Origin: Vulcanimicrobiota bacterium
GTDB lineage: Bacteria > Vulcanimicrobiota > Xenobia > Xenobiales > JADMJV01
Reading direction: 5' to 3'
Length of the DNA stretch: 64,000 nt
Assembly: GCA_017307785.1 (NCBI GenBank)
Contig: JAFKGI010000011.1
Span: 62,001-126,000 of the forward strand
The notes beneath the pieces are model-generated. The model saw only the letters and a program-made list of their open reading frames with translations. It made no database searches and was not told the DNA's origin. Every line of letters begins with the position of its first letter. Position 1 is the stretch's first letter. This document shows positions 35,285-43,143 of the stretch, piece by piece. Both the position numbers and the translations under genes were made by a program.

Positions 35285-37345
35285 ATGGATGTCCGTCCTT
35301 GCTCCTGCCACAATCACCCCACGCTGAAGAAACAGGCGCCCGCTCCTCCACCCGAGGTGGCCGAGGCCGGAGAACCGGTCGACTTCCGCTCGGGCTCGGG
35401 TTTCGACCCCGCCAACCTGGACCGCAGCGTCAGGCCGCAGGACGACTTCTATAAATTCGCGGTGGGCGGCTGGAAGGCGGCCCATCCGATCCCCGACAAC
35501 AAGATGTCGGTGGGAGCTTTCGACGGTCTGGCTGAGGCCAACCGCACCACTCTTCACAACATTCTGACCGATCTCACCTCCCGGCCTCAGGCTCCCGGCA
35601 GCGATGAGCAAAAACTGGCCGACTACTATGCCAGCGGTATGGACGAGGCCACCATCGAAGCCGCCGGCGCCAAGCCCCTGCAGGGCCTGTTCGACGGCAT
35701 CGCCTCGATCGACAGCCTGTCCTCCCTGCAAAGCCAGGTGGCCAAACTCCACGGTCAGGGTGTCAGCGCGTTCTTCTCCTTCGGCAGCAGCCAGGACCTC
35801 AAAGACTCCAAAAAGATCATCGGCGAGACGGCTCAGGGTGGTCTGGGCCTACCGGAGCGCGACTATTACTTCAAGACCGACGCCAAATCCGTCGAGATCC
35901 GCGAAGCCTATCAGCAGCATATCGCCCGCACCTTCCAATTGCTGGGCGATTCGCCCGAAGCAGCGGCCACCTCGGCCCAAAAAGTGATGGACGTCGAGAC
36001 CAAACTGGCCGGCATCTCACTGTCGATGGAAGAGTTGCGCGATCCCAACAAGCTCTACAATCCGCACAGCCGTGCCCAGCTCGAAGGGATGACTCCCAAG
36101 ATGAGCTGGAATCAGTATCTGAGCGACCGCGGCATGGACAAGCTGGACGGCTTGAACGTGGCGACTCCGGAATTCTTCAAGGGCCTGGACAAGATGCTGG
36201 GCGAGACTCCGCTGGAAGATTTGAAAGGCTACCTGCGCTGGCACGGCATCGCCGCCAATTCCTGGGCCCTCTCCAAGCCTTTCCAGGATGAGAATTTTGA
36301 GTTCAACAAAGTGATGACCGGCGTCAAAACCAAGAACGACCGCTGGAAGAAGGTGGTCACGGCCACCGAAGGCGCCATGGGCGACGCTCTGGGCCGCGAG
36401 TTCGTGAAACAGAAGTTCCCGCCCGAGTCCAAGGAGCGAGTGCTGAACATCCTCCACAACATCCGCGCGGAACTCAAGGACGACTTGAGCAAACTGCCCT
36501 GGATGGGCGAAGCCACTCGCAAGGAAGCCATTCACAAACTGGACGCCATCCGCGAAAAGATCGGCTATCCCGATAAGTGGACCGACTACAGCCAGCTGGA
36601 AGTCGAGAAGGGCCCGTTCGTCAACAACGTCATCAACGCCAATCGCTGGGCCATCCAACAGGACCTGAACAAGATCGGCAAGGAGGTTGACCCCACCGAA
36701 TGGGGCATGACTCCAGCTCAGGTCAACGCCTACTACCACCCCCTCAACAACGAAATCGTCTTCCCGGCCGGCATTCTCCAGCCCCCGTTCTTCAACCCCG
36801 ACGCGGATGAGGCCATCAACTACGGTGGTATCGGCGTGGTCATCGGTCACGAGATCACCCACGGCTTCGATGACTCGGGTGCCCAGTTCGACGCGCAAGG
36901 CAATCTGCGGGACTGGTGGACTCCCGATGACAAATCCCGCTTCCAGGAGCGCACCCAGCGCATCATCAACCAGGCCAATGAGTTCAAGGTAGGCGAGACT
37001 CATTTGAATGGTCCGGTCGTGGTCGGCGAGGCCATGGCCGACCTGGGCGGCGTAGAGTTGGCTTTCGACGCCTTCAAGCGCTCTCAGGAAGGCAAACCGG
37101 CTGCCGAAAAAATCGACGGGTTCAGCCCCGAGCAGCGCTTCTTCCTGGGTTACGCCCAGGTTTGGGCCAGCAACACCCGTCCGGAAGCCGAACTCCAGCA
37201 AATCAACACCGACCCGCATCCACTCTCCGAGTTCCGAGTCAACGGCACCCTCAGCAATCTACCGGAGTTTGCCGAAGCCTTCGGCGCCAAGGAAGGCGAC
37301 CCGATGGTCAGACCCAAGGCCAGCAGCACTCTGCTCTGGGAGTAG
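35285..37345 (+). CDS. M13 (neprilysin-type) zinc metallopeptidase
   Basis: 686 residues. The zinc site is intact: 'VIGHEITHGFDDSGAQFD' with HEITH near 522, and the third ligand Glu in 'GEAMADLGGVELA' near 582. The M13 substrate-binding 'NAYYHPLNNEIVFPAGILQ' lies near 480. The N-terminus has 'CSCHNH' and a Pro/Ala-rich stretch instead of a clear signal peptide, so export is uncertain; the Cys residues might anchor lipid or metal. The domain starting 'VRPQDDFYKFAVGGW' is normal for the family. An UUCG-type hairpin follows the stop. These peptidases cut short peptides, and the target is unknown. Confidence 0.92.
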   Translation: MDVRPCSCHNHPTLKKQAPAPPPEVAEAGEPVDFRSGSGFDPANLDRSVRPQDDFYKFAVGGWKAAHPIPDNKMSVGAFDGLAEANRTTLHNILTDLTSRPQAPGSDEQKLADYYASGMDEATIEAAGAKPLQGLFDGIASIDSLSSLQSQVAKLHGQGVSAFFSFGSSQDLKDSKKIIGETAQGGLGLPERDYYFKTDAKSVEIREAYQQHIARTFQLLGDSPEAAATSAQKVMDVETKLAGISLSMEELRDPNKLYNPHSRAQLEGMTPKMSWNQYLSDRGMDKLDGLNVATPEFFKGLDKMLGETPLEDLKGYLRWHGIAANSWALSKPFQDENFEFNKVMTGVKTKNDRWKKVVTATEGAMGDALGREFVKQKFPPESKERVLNILHNIRAELKDDLSKLPWMGEATRKEAIHKLDAIREKIGYPDKWTDYSQLEVEKGPFVNNVINANRWAIQQDLNKIGKEVDPTEWGMTPAQVNAYYHPLNNEIVFPAGILQPPFFNPDADEAINYGGIGVVIGHEITHGFDDSGAQFDAQGNLRDWWTPDDKSRFQERTQRIINQANEFKVGETHLNGPVVVGEAMADLGGVELAFDAFKRSQEGKPAAEKIDGFSPEQRFFLGYAQVWASNTRPEAELQQINTDPHPLSEFRVNGTLSNLPEFAEAFGAKEGDPMVRPKASSTLLWE

Positions 37346-37351
37346 GCCCCG

Positions 37352-37379
37352 AGGAACCCCGGCTTCGGCCGGGGTTCCT
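37352..37379 (+). terminator. Strong GC-rich hairpin after the M13 peptidase gene
   Basis: A perfect 12-bp stem AGGAACCCCGGC / GCCGGGGTTCCT closes a TTCG loop 7 bases after the stop. No clean T-run follows, so it may act as a terminator with help or as an mRNA 3' end stabiliser. Confidence 0.65.
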
Positions 37380-37428
37380 TCGCTCAACTCATGCGATATC
37401 AATCCAATTTCACAAAAAAAGCTCGAGA

Positions 37429-38274
37429 CTAAAATCGATTTCGTTCCACATCCGACCAGAACAGCTGGAGCCGACGTGAGTAGTCCGCCCCCGCCACCCC
37501 TCGGAGATTGTTGTGGCCGGCACCGGGCACAATCCACAGTCTGCGAGCGTTGGGCGAGGCGGCCGCGTAGAGAGCCCGACCCATAGCGCACGGAATCAAC
37601 TCATCCTGGTCTCCGTGGATGACCAGAACGGGCACCTGAATGGAAGCCAGCCTTGCCCTGGTTGGGTACTGCGTGTGAACGGCCAAAAAAGCGAGTCGAC
37701 CGGGAAGCCCTCCGCCGCAGACTTTAGCCGCGACCGCCGGAAAGGAAGTGAAGGTCGATTCCAGGATCAGGGCCGCGCACCGGCGTTGCGAGGCAACATA
37801 ACTGGCCACTCCGCCTCCCAAAGACTGCCCGTGCACGATCAGACGGTTGGGTCCAATTCCCAGAGAACGACAATAATCGTAGGCAGCCAGCCCATCCCGA
37901 TAGAGGCCGGGCTCACTGGGCTTCCCACCGCTCAGGCCGTAGCCTCGATAGTCCACCACCAGGGCGCCGAAATTGGCTCGCCGGAGCTGACCCAGAGTGC
38001 GGTCCATAGTGGACAGGCTTCCCCCGTTTCCGTGGAAATAGAGAACGGTGGGGCGGCCGGGGGGAGCGGGAAGATACCAGGCGTTCAGACGCACGCCGTC
38101 GGACGCCTGAAAGTAACAATCGCGGGCCCCGAGGGCCGTGGGTTCCAGGAACCGGCCCTGAAAAGGCTTGTAGATCCAGCGCTGTTCGGGCAGGGACTCG
38201 ATGGACTTGGGCGGTTGGGCACGCCCCAGCAGAGTGAAAATCAGAAAACAGCAAACACGAAAGACAGAGCGCAT
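37429..38274 (-). CDS. Alpha/beta hydrolase, BEM46-like, exported
   Basis: 281 residues with a short signal peptide ('VFRVCCFLIFTLLGRAQ'). The alpha/beta hydrolase core is complete: oxyanion region 'VLYFHGNGGSLS' near 76, 'VDYRGYGLSGGKPSE' near 107, nucleophile elbow 'HGQSLGGGVA' near 148, acid 'VIHGDQDELIP' near 220, and His in 'VPGAGHNNL' near 252. The family includes esterases and peptidases, and the substrate cannot be inferred. It lies downstream of a candidate non-coding RNA and a terminator on the same strand, so it probably has its own promoter in 38275-38310. Confidence 0.85.
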   Translation of the reverse strand: MRSVFRVCCFLIFTLLGRAQPPKSIESLPEQRWIYKPFQGRFLEPTALGARDCYFQASDGVRLNAWYLPAPPGRPTVLYFHGNGGSLSTMDRTLGQLRRANFGALVVDYRGYGLSGGKPSEPGLYRDGLAAYDYCRSLGIGPNRLIVHGQSLGGGVASYVASQRRCAALILESTFTSFPAVAAKVCGGGLPGRLAFLAVHTQYPTRARLASIQVPVLVIHGDQDELIPCAMGRALYAAASPNARRLWIVPGAGHNNLRGVAGADYSRRLQLFWSDVERNRF

Positions 38275-38313
38275 CCTTGTCGAGTTGGCGCTATCCGGGT
38301 CGCCCCCTCCGGG

Positions 38314-38350
38314 AAAAGAAAAAGGGCAAGACCTCGATGAACTTGCCCTT
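38314..38350 (-). terminator. Intrinsic terminator of the minus-strand candidate RNA
   Basis: Reading the minus strand, AAGGGCAAG / CTTGCCCTT forms a 9-bp stem with an 11-base loop, followed by TTTTCTTTT (the stem's own last two T's extend the run). Confidence 0.85.
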
Positions 38351-38640
38351 CCTACGGACGCTTAAGACCCGAAGGTCTGACGTCCTCTATATGTTTCTGG
38401 CCTAGGATCAGAAACTGGAATGCTACTCGAATCTCTACCCATAGTTCAGTCCAATTCTTAGGCTGGTCTGAGGATGGTTACCCATCCAGGCGGTCGCCTT
38501 CCGAGGAAGGTGAGCGCATACGGTGCTCGTCGTGGGTAGTCAGGACTTCCTGGTCTGTCCCGAAAAAAACGTCTCCGAGGAGAACGTAGCATTTGGTGCT
38601 CAAAAGCACCGGGTAGGTATCGGTTCCTCCGTCCGCTCGA
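38314..38640 (-). ncRNA. Candidate large structured RNA of unknown class
   Basis: The 458-base gap between a methyltransferase gene and a hydrolase gene has no convincing ORF but much structure on the minus strand. A closing stem CGGACG/CGTCCG (38630-38635 with 38355-38360) encloses hairpins such as GGTGC-TTTTGA-GCACC (near 38595-38610), CAGGA/TCCTG (near 38545), CCTTC/GAAGG (near 38500-38510), GGATG-GGTAAC-CATCC (38472-38487), GTTTCTG/CAGAAAC (38393-38415) and AGACC-TTCG-GGTCT (38365-38378). The terminator follows. The size (about 300 bases) and rosette shape recall ornate bacterial RNAs. I looked for RNase P, tmRNA and large SRP signatures and did not find them. It could also be a long 3' UTR of the methyltransferase gene. 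Confidence 0.45.
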
Positions 38641-38732
38641 GGTCTTGCCTGATCAGGTTACCTGTACCCAACCATGCATGCAAGCCAACAGACGTTCGAA
38701 ATGAAAGTTTTTTTCTTTCAGGGAAAGGAGTG

Positions 38733-39623
38733 CTACAGCTTGCGCGCCAGCGCGTAGCGTCGGCAGCCCTCCAGCCAGCCGCTGGAAATGGCCAGTTTGT
38801 CCACCCAGATCAGGATAGGCAGCCAGAACCAACGGAATCGGGTGGGCAGAGAACGCAACCAGAGGTCGACCAGCGAGCGGAAGCGCCCTTGCTCCATCAC
38901 CTGAAACTGGCCCTGGAAGGCGGAGAAAAGCTCACCCTCGGAACTGGCTTTGGGGTTGCGCCAGGCCCGCAGGCTGTCGCGGGCAAAAGCCGAGCGAACT
39001 TCGCGGCGCAGATTCCAAAGGTCGCTGTAGATGCCCCGCCAGCGACGGCGGCGCTGGTAATAGCTGGCCAGGTGCTCGACGGTCAGATTGGTGGGCTCGG
39101 TACCCTCATAATAGTAGACCGTGCCGCCGGGCTTGAGCAGGCGATGGATCTTCTCCAGCACGGGTGCCGCTTCTTCGGTCTGACTCAAGGCGAGATTGCA
39201 CAGAATCAGGTCGTAGCTTTCGTCCTCGCCCTGGAAGTCCAGAAAGTCCATCTCCTCGAGCTCGACCTTGCCCATCGATCCACCCAGACGAGTCTCACTC
39301 TGCAACTGTCCCCAGATGAGAGGACGCAGCCGGGTATCGAGACCCAGAAGGTGAGCCTGAGGGGCAACCTTGGCCAACTCCCAGAGCAGCCATCCCGAGC
39401 CGCAGCGGATGTCCAGCACGCGACGGGCACCGCGCGCCACGGATTTCAGGCGGCGCAGGGCTCGTCCCCCATAGATCCAGCGAAAGGGCCACAGCGCCGG
39501 ATTGGTCCCAATGTCGGGAGCGGTCAAGCCCATCTTGAAAAACCAGTCCACTTTTGGCGAACGGGGGGCTTCCGGCTCCTCCCAGGGGTGAGGCTTCTTG
39601 CTGGTGACCGCTACTGTTTCCAT
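38733..39623 (-). CDS. Class I SAM-dependent methyltransferase
   Basis: 296 residues. The Rossmann methyltransferase motifs are visible: motif I 'VLDIRCGSGWLLWELAK' near 70, acidic motif II 'LLGLDTRLRP' near 93, 'DLILCNLALSQTE' near 138 (motif IV) and 'LLKPGGTVYYYEG' near 162 (motif V-VI). The C-terminal 100 residues are helical and Arg/Trp-rich with a hydrophobic end ('WFWLPILIWVDKLAISSG') that may touch a membrane. Motif I has 'DIRCGSG' instead of the usual D(V/L)GCGTG. The substrate is unknown. It diverges from the TerC gene. Confidence 0.82.
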   Translation of the reverse strand: METVAVTSKKPHPWEEPEAPRSPKVDWFFKMGLTAPDIGTNPALWPFRWIYGGRALRRLKSVARGARRVLDIRCGSGWLLWELAKVAPQAHLLGLDTRLRPLIWGQLQSETRLGGSMGKVELEEMDFLDFQGEDESYDLILCNLALSQTEEAAPVLEKIHRLLKPGGTVYYYEGTEPTNLTVEHLASYYQRRRRWRGIYSDLWNLRREVRSAFARDSLRAWRNPKASSEGELFSAFQGQFQVMEQGRFRSLVDLWLRSLPTRFRWFWLPILIWVDKLAISSGWLEGCRRYALARKL

Positions 39624-39696
39624 CGCGGCTTCTTTTGTAAATCAGGGCTGCGCCCCTTCCAAGGGATTATGCCAGCGGCCGCTAAAGCAATTTTCA

Positions 39697-40650
39697 ATGG
39701 ATCACGCTCTCCACTGGACCGGCTTCAATCTCTTCGTCGTATTGCTGCTCGGCTTGGACTTCATCACTTCCCGGCCCAAAGATGGACCGTTGACCATGCG
39801 AGAAGCTCTGGTGCGCTCGGCCTTCTGGATTCTGGTCGGACTGGGCGTCAATGTCTGGGTCTATTACCAGATGGGCGACGCGCTGGCCATGGACTTTCTC
39901 TCCGCCTATCTTCTGGAGAAAAGCCTCAGCGTCGACAACCTTTTCGTCTTCCTGATCATCTTCCGCTATTTTAAAGTTCCTCAGCCCAGCCAGCAGCGAG
40001 TGCTGTTGCTCGGAGTCCTGGGAGCGTTACTCATGCGCGGAACGCTCATCTTTGCCGGCATCAGCCTGGTCAACCGCTACGAGTGGATCCTCTATATCTT
40101 CGGAGTCATCTTGATCGTCAGCGGCATCAAGATGGGCATGAGCGACGACGACGCCGACGTCGATCCGGAACAAAATTGGGTGGTTCGCTGGGTCCGCAAA
40201 CGCTTTCCCTTGCACCCTCATTACGTAGGCCGGCAGTTTCTGGTGCGCCTCGACGGACGCACCTTCATCACCCCCCTCTTCATCGTATTGGTGGCGGTCG
40301 AGACCACCGACCTGGTTTTCGCGCTGGACAGCATTCCGGCCGTCTTTGCGGTCAGCCAGGACTCGTTCATCGTCTACTCTTCCAACGTGATGGCCATTCT
40401 GGGATTGCGTGCCCTCTACTTCGCGCTGGCCGGGATGATGGGGATGTTCCACTACCTGCAGATTGGCCTCTCGGTCATCCTGGTATTCATCGGAGCCGAG
40501 ATGCTCCTGGCTCGATGGGTCCATATCAGCACCCCCATTGAGTTGGGAGTGATCGCCGGGCTGCTTTGCCTCTCGGTAGCCGCCAGCATCGCCTTTCCCA
40601 AGAAGGAAGATTCGGACTCCGGGGAGACTGAAGCACCAGCCGAGGAATAG
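39697..40650 (+). CDS. TerC family integral membrane protein
   Basis: 317 residues with about nine transmembrane segments. Typical TerC/Alx features are present: 'FLSAYLLEKSLSVDNLFVFL' near 68 and 'FIVLVAVETTDLVFALDSIP' near 192, both with acidic residues inside membrane helices. TerC/Alx/YceF proteins are linked to tellurite resistance, pH response and export of Mn or other metals to extracytoplasmic enzymes. Start ATG at 39697; the ribosome binding site is weak. No yybP-ykoY (Mn) riboswitch signature was recognised in the short leader. The C-terminal tail is acidic and cytoplasmic. Confidence 0.9.
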   Translation: MDHALHWTGFNLFVVLLLGLDFITSRPKDGPLTMREALVRSAFWILVGLGVNVWVYYQMGDALAMDFLSAYLLEKSLSVDNLFVFLIIFRYFKVPQPSQQRVLLLGVLGALLMRGTLIFAGISLVNRYEWILYIFGVILIVSGIKMGMSDDDADVDPEQNWVVRWVRKRFPLHPHYVGRQFLVRLDGRTFITPLFIVLVAVETTDLVFALDSIPAVFAVSQDSFIVYSSNVMAILGLRALYFALAGMMGMFHYLQIGLSVILVFIGAEMLLARWVHISTPIELGVIAGLLCLSVAASIAFPKKEDSDSGETEAPAEE

Positions 40651-40712
40651 GCCTGCAATGGGTCTGCAGTCCTCTGGTTTTATGAACCCTCCTCAAGGAG
40701 TAGTGAATCAAA

Positions 40713-41453
40713 TTGAGACTCAAAGACAAAGTAGCCATCGTCACCGGTGCGGGGCGTGGCATCGGTTTAGTAACAGCTCAGACCTTCGCACGCGAAGGCG
40801 CTAAAGTCGCTCTGTGCGACCTCGACCTCCCGGAAGTCCAGGCAGCCGCCGAAGAAATTCGCAAGTCCGGCGGCCAGGTGCTGGCCGTTCAGGCCAACAC
40901 CTCCAAGACCGAATCGGTCAAGGAACTTCTGGAGAAAGTGGTTGCCGAGTTTGGCCGCGTCGACATTCTGGTCAACAACGCCGGCATCATTCGCGACAAG
41001 CAGCTTCTCAAAATGGAAGAAGCCGACTTCGATGCGGTGATCGAGGTCAACCTCAAGGGTGTCTATCTGTGCGCCCGTCACGTCGCCGAGGTCATGGCCG
41101 CCAATGGTGGCGGCGTCATCCTCAACGCCTCATCGGTGGTAGCCCTCTACGGCAACTTCGGTCAGACCAACTATGTCGCTAGCAAAGCCGGCGTCATCGG
41201 CATGACCAAAGTCTGGGCCCGCGAACTCGGACGCAAAGGCATTCGCGTCAACGCGGTGGCTCCGGGCTTCATCGAGACCCGCATGACCGAGGGCATCCCC
41301 GACAAAGTCATGGAAAAGCTGGTCGAAAAAGTGCCGCTAGGCCGCATGGGCAAACCCCAGGATATCGCCAATGCCTACCTCTGGTTGGCTTCGGACGAGT
41401 CCTCCTACGTCACCGGCCACGTGCTCAGCGTAGACGGCGGCGCCGTCACCTAG
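40713..41453 (+). CDS. fabG: 3-oxoacyl-ACP reductase FabG (SDR)
   Basis: 246 residues. The classical SDR features are all there: 'TGAGRGIG' at 11-18 (NADP binding), 'NNAG' at 88-91, the catalytic Ser near 140-141, and Tyr154/Lys158 in 'YVASK'. 'GFIETRMTEGIPDKV' and the final 'GHVLSVDGG' are typical of FabG, which reduces 3-oxoacyl-ACP in fatty-acid synthesis. TTG start at 40713 with AAGGAG about 13 bases upstream. No other fab genes are adjacent, so a role in another pathway (for example PHB or a specialised lipid) cannot be excluded. Confidence 0.87.
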   Translation: MRLKDKVAIVTGAGRGIGLVTAQTFAREGAKVALCDLDLPEVQAAAEEIRKSGGQVLAVQANTSKTESVKELLEKVVAEFGRVDILVNNAGIIRDKQLLKMEEADFDAVIEVNLKGVYLCARHVAEVMAANGGGVILNASSVVALYGNFGQTNYVASKAGVIGMTKVWARELGRKGIRVNAVAPGFIETRMTEGIPDKVMEKLVEKVPLGRMGKPQDIANAYLWLASDESSYVTGHVLSVDGGAVT

Positions 41454-41760
41454 GGCCAGTCCTACCGGCGTCCTTCAGCTCCCCCAGCCCGATCACCCAG
41501 GTGAGCAGGGCTGGGGCGAGCAGGACCATCACCAGAGCCAGGCGGGCCGCGAAGCCGTACTGCAACATCCAGGCCGCCACCGGGTCGTGGAAAATTCGCA
41601 GCAACAAAAGCCCGACCAGACTGGTTGCCAACAAAACGAGCCTGACACGGCGCCGCAAACGGGCAAAAATCGCTTGCCTGGGATCGGGTGCACTGCTCAG
41701 GCTTTTTTTCTTGGCCGAATCCCGCTTGTCGCGGCGCTTTTGACTACGCGAGAGGGACAT
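41446..41760 (-). CDS. Small two-TM membrane protein with basic N-terminus
   Basis: 104 residues. A very basic N-terminus ('SLSRSQKRRDKRDSAKKK') precedes two transmembrane segments (about 47-65 and 75-97). It starts one base after the stop of the XRE regulator gene, so the two are co-transcribed; a longer start at 41787 would overlap it. Its end overlaps the fabG end by 8 bases. No family is recognised. A regulator plus a small membrane protein could be a simple regulatory pair. Confidence 0.6.
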   Translation of the reverse strand: MSLSRSQKRRDKRDSAKKKSLSSAPDPRQAIFARLRRRVRLVLLATSLVGLLLLRIFHDPVAAWMLQYGFAARLALVMVLLAPALLTWVIGLGELKDAGRTGPR

Positions 41761-41761
41761 C

Positions 41762-42151
41762 TCAGGTCGCGACCGCAGCATCGCCATCGCGCTGCTTGCC
41801 TTCTCCCTGCTTACGGCGCGGACGGCGGCGCAGCAGCTTGACCATTTCCTCCAGGGTTTTCAACAAAAAATCGCGCTCTTCCGCCGAACGGGACCCGACC
41901 AGCGCGCGAATGCGGTCGATGGCCGCCCGGTCTTCCGCCTCATCGTCGATAAAAAAGGTAAAAGTAGGCACGGAAAAGACTTCCGAGAGTCGCTCAATGG
42001 TCTGCAGACTGGGCGACTTCTGCCCTTTTTCCAAAGGACCGATAAAGGAAGCGTTGACCCCGATCCGTTTCGCCAGCGCCTGTTGCGTCATGGCATGATC
42101 TCGCCGAATGCGCCGAATGTGGCGCCCGATGACCTCGGCCAGATGAGCCAT
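41762..42151 (-). CDS. XRE-family transcriptional regulator
   Basis: 129 residues. A helix-turn-helix of the Cro/CI type fills residues 5-65 ('HIRRIRRDHAMTQQALAKRI', 'NASFIGPLEKGQKSPSLQTI', 'RLSEVFSVP'). The remaining half is helical and ends in a basic tail ('LLRRRPRRKQGEGKQ'). The ATG follows the stop of the N-formylglutamate amidohydrolase gene with no intervening base. It may autoregulate the operon or sense something tied to the amidohydrolase, but no operator was identified. Confidence 0.85.
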   Translation of the reverse strand: MAHLAEVIGRHIRRIRRDHAMTQQALAKRIGVNASFIGPLEKGQKSPSLQTIERLSEVFSVPTFTFFIDDEAEDRAAIDRIRALVGSRSAEERDFLLKTLEEMVKLLRRRPRRKQGEGKQRDGDAAVAT

Positions 42152-42970
42152 TTACTTGATAAACTCGTCGATTCTGTCAGACAGGTCGCACATGACGGAG
42201 AAGAGTCGACGGCGTAGATTGCTGATGCCCTCACGGTCCGAATCCGGCACATTGGTCACATCAGCTGGATTTTTCAAGTAAACGCAGCGATTGAGACTCA
42301 GTTGCAACCAGGGAGTTCGCCCTTTGCCGTGTCGCCTCAAGGTGTAGTTGCTCACCACCGGAGCGTTGACGGCAACCCGAACCGTGCCCGGCAAGGGCTC
42401 CAGATCAGCGAACTCCTTCTCCAGCAATTCGGCCACGAACTGAAGCAGAGGTGCCGGCGCAGTGGCCGCGGTCCCCTCGCCCTTCTCGTCACCGAGATTG
42501 CCCAGAACGAAGAGCGGGCGGGCCTGTTCCGCGTCAGGTGCGTCGGGCGGGCCGTAGGCATACAAAGAATGACAGTCTATGGCCAGGCGAACGCCACCGC
42601 GGTTGGAGGTCCGATTGAGCACGTCGTGGTAAGGCCGGTGGTAGCGGTCCAGCAATCGATCCATCTCTTCGCTGGACGGGAAGCCATCTTCCGTCCAAAT
42701 CGGGCGACCGAAAGCCGTGAACTGCTTGATCGCTCCCGAAGGAGCTTTGGGCGGCACCAGACTCGGGTCGCAATTGAGATCGACGACGGCTTTAGCCACT
42801 TCGGCCTCAATACGGCCTTGCACGGCTTCGCCCATAGCGAAGATTTCTCGAGTCCAAGGATCGGATTCGTGAAACAGCTCAGCCGCACTCAGTGCGAATC
42901 GGGGAGCATACTCCCGCGGTAGCATCGACCCCCCGTGGGGAATCGACAACAACAGAGGTAGTCGAGACAT
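42152..42970 (-). CDS. N-formylglutamate amidohydrolase family protein
   Basis: 272 residues. The family start 'LLLSIPHGGSMLPREY' and the later 'DLNCDP', 'YHRPYHDVLN' and 'LAIDCHSLYAYGP' match the FGase fold, whose His, Glu and Asp residues bind zinc. Known members cleave N-formyl-Glu (Hut pathway) or N-formimino/N-acyl substrates. No hut genes are nearby, so the natural substrate is uncertain. It is the first gene of a three-gene minus-strand operon with the XRE regulator and a small membrane protein, and diverges from the aminopeptidase gene. Confidence 0.87.
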   Translation of the reverse strand: MSRLPLLLSIPHGGSMLPREYAPRFALSAAELFHESDPWTREIFAMGEAVQGRIEAEVAKAVVDLNCDPSLVPPKAPSGAIKQFTAFGRPIWTEDGFPSSEEMDRLLDRYHRPYHDVLNRTSNRGGVRLAIDCHSLYAYGPPDAPDAEQARPLFVLGNLGDEKGEGTAATAPAPLLQFVAELLEKEFADLEPLPGTVRVAVNAPVVSNYTLRRHGKGRTPWLQLSLNRCVYLKNPADVTNVPDSDREGISNLRRRLFSVMCDLSDRIDEFIK

Positions 42971-43143
42971 CAGCGTCCTTTACTCGTACTTCGAGTCGAC
43001 TGCCGTCTCCCCGAAGAGGTCTTGAGAGTAAGACTTCGCCGCCCACATCTAGAAAAGCCTTCTGGCCGAGATACCCCCCAGCAGGTTCCCTCACGGGGGG
43101 CGGAAAACTGAGGCCCAGAACTAGCCTGAGAGGACGTTTTTCC

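Noticed and set aside
38314..38640. Assignment of the structured region as RNase P RNA, tmRNA or large SRP RNA
   Set aside because: The GAGGAAAGUC and ACAGAA elements of RNase P, the tRNA-like ends and tag ORF of tmRNA, and the GGAAGGAAGCAGC-type loop of SRP RNA were looked for and not found.
38523..39974. Long plus-strand open frame opposite the methyltransferase gene (about 480 codons)
   Set aside because: The opposite strand encodes a protein with intact methyltransferase motifs; this frame is its antisense shadow and starts within the structured RNA region.
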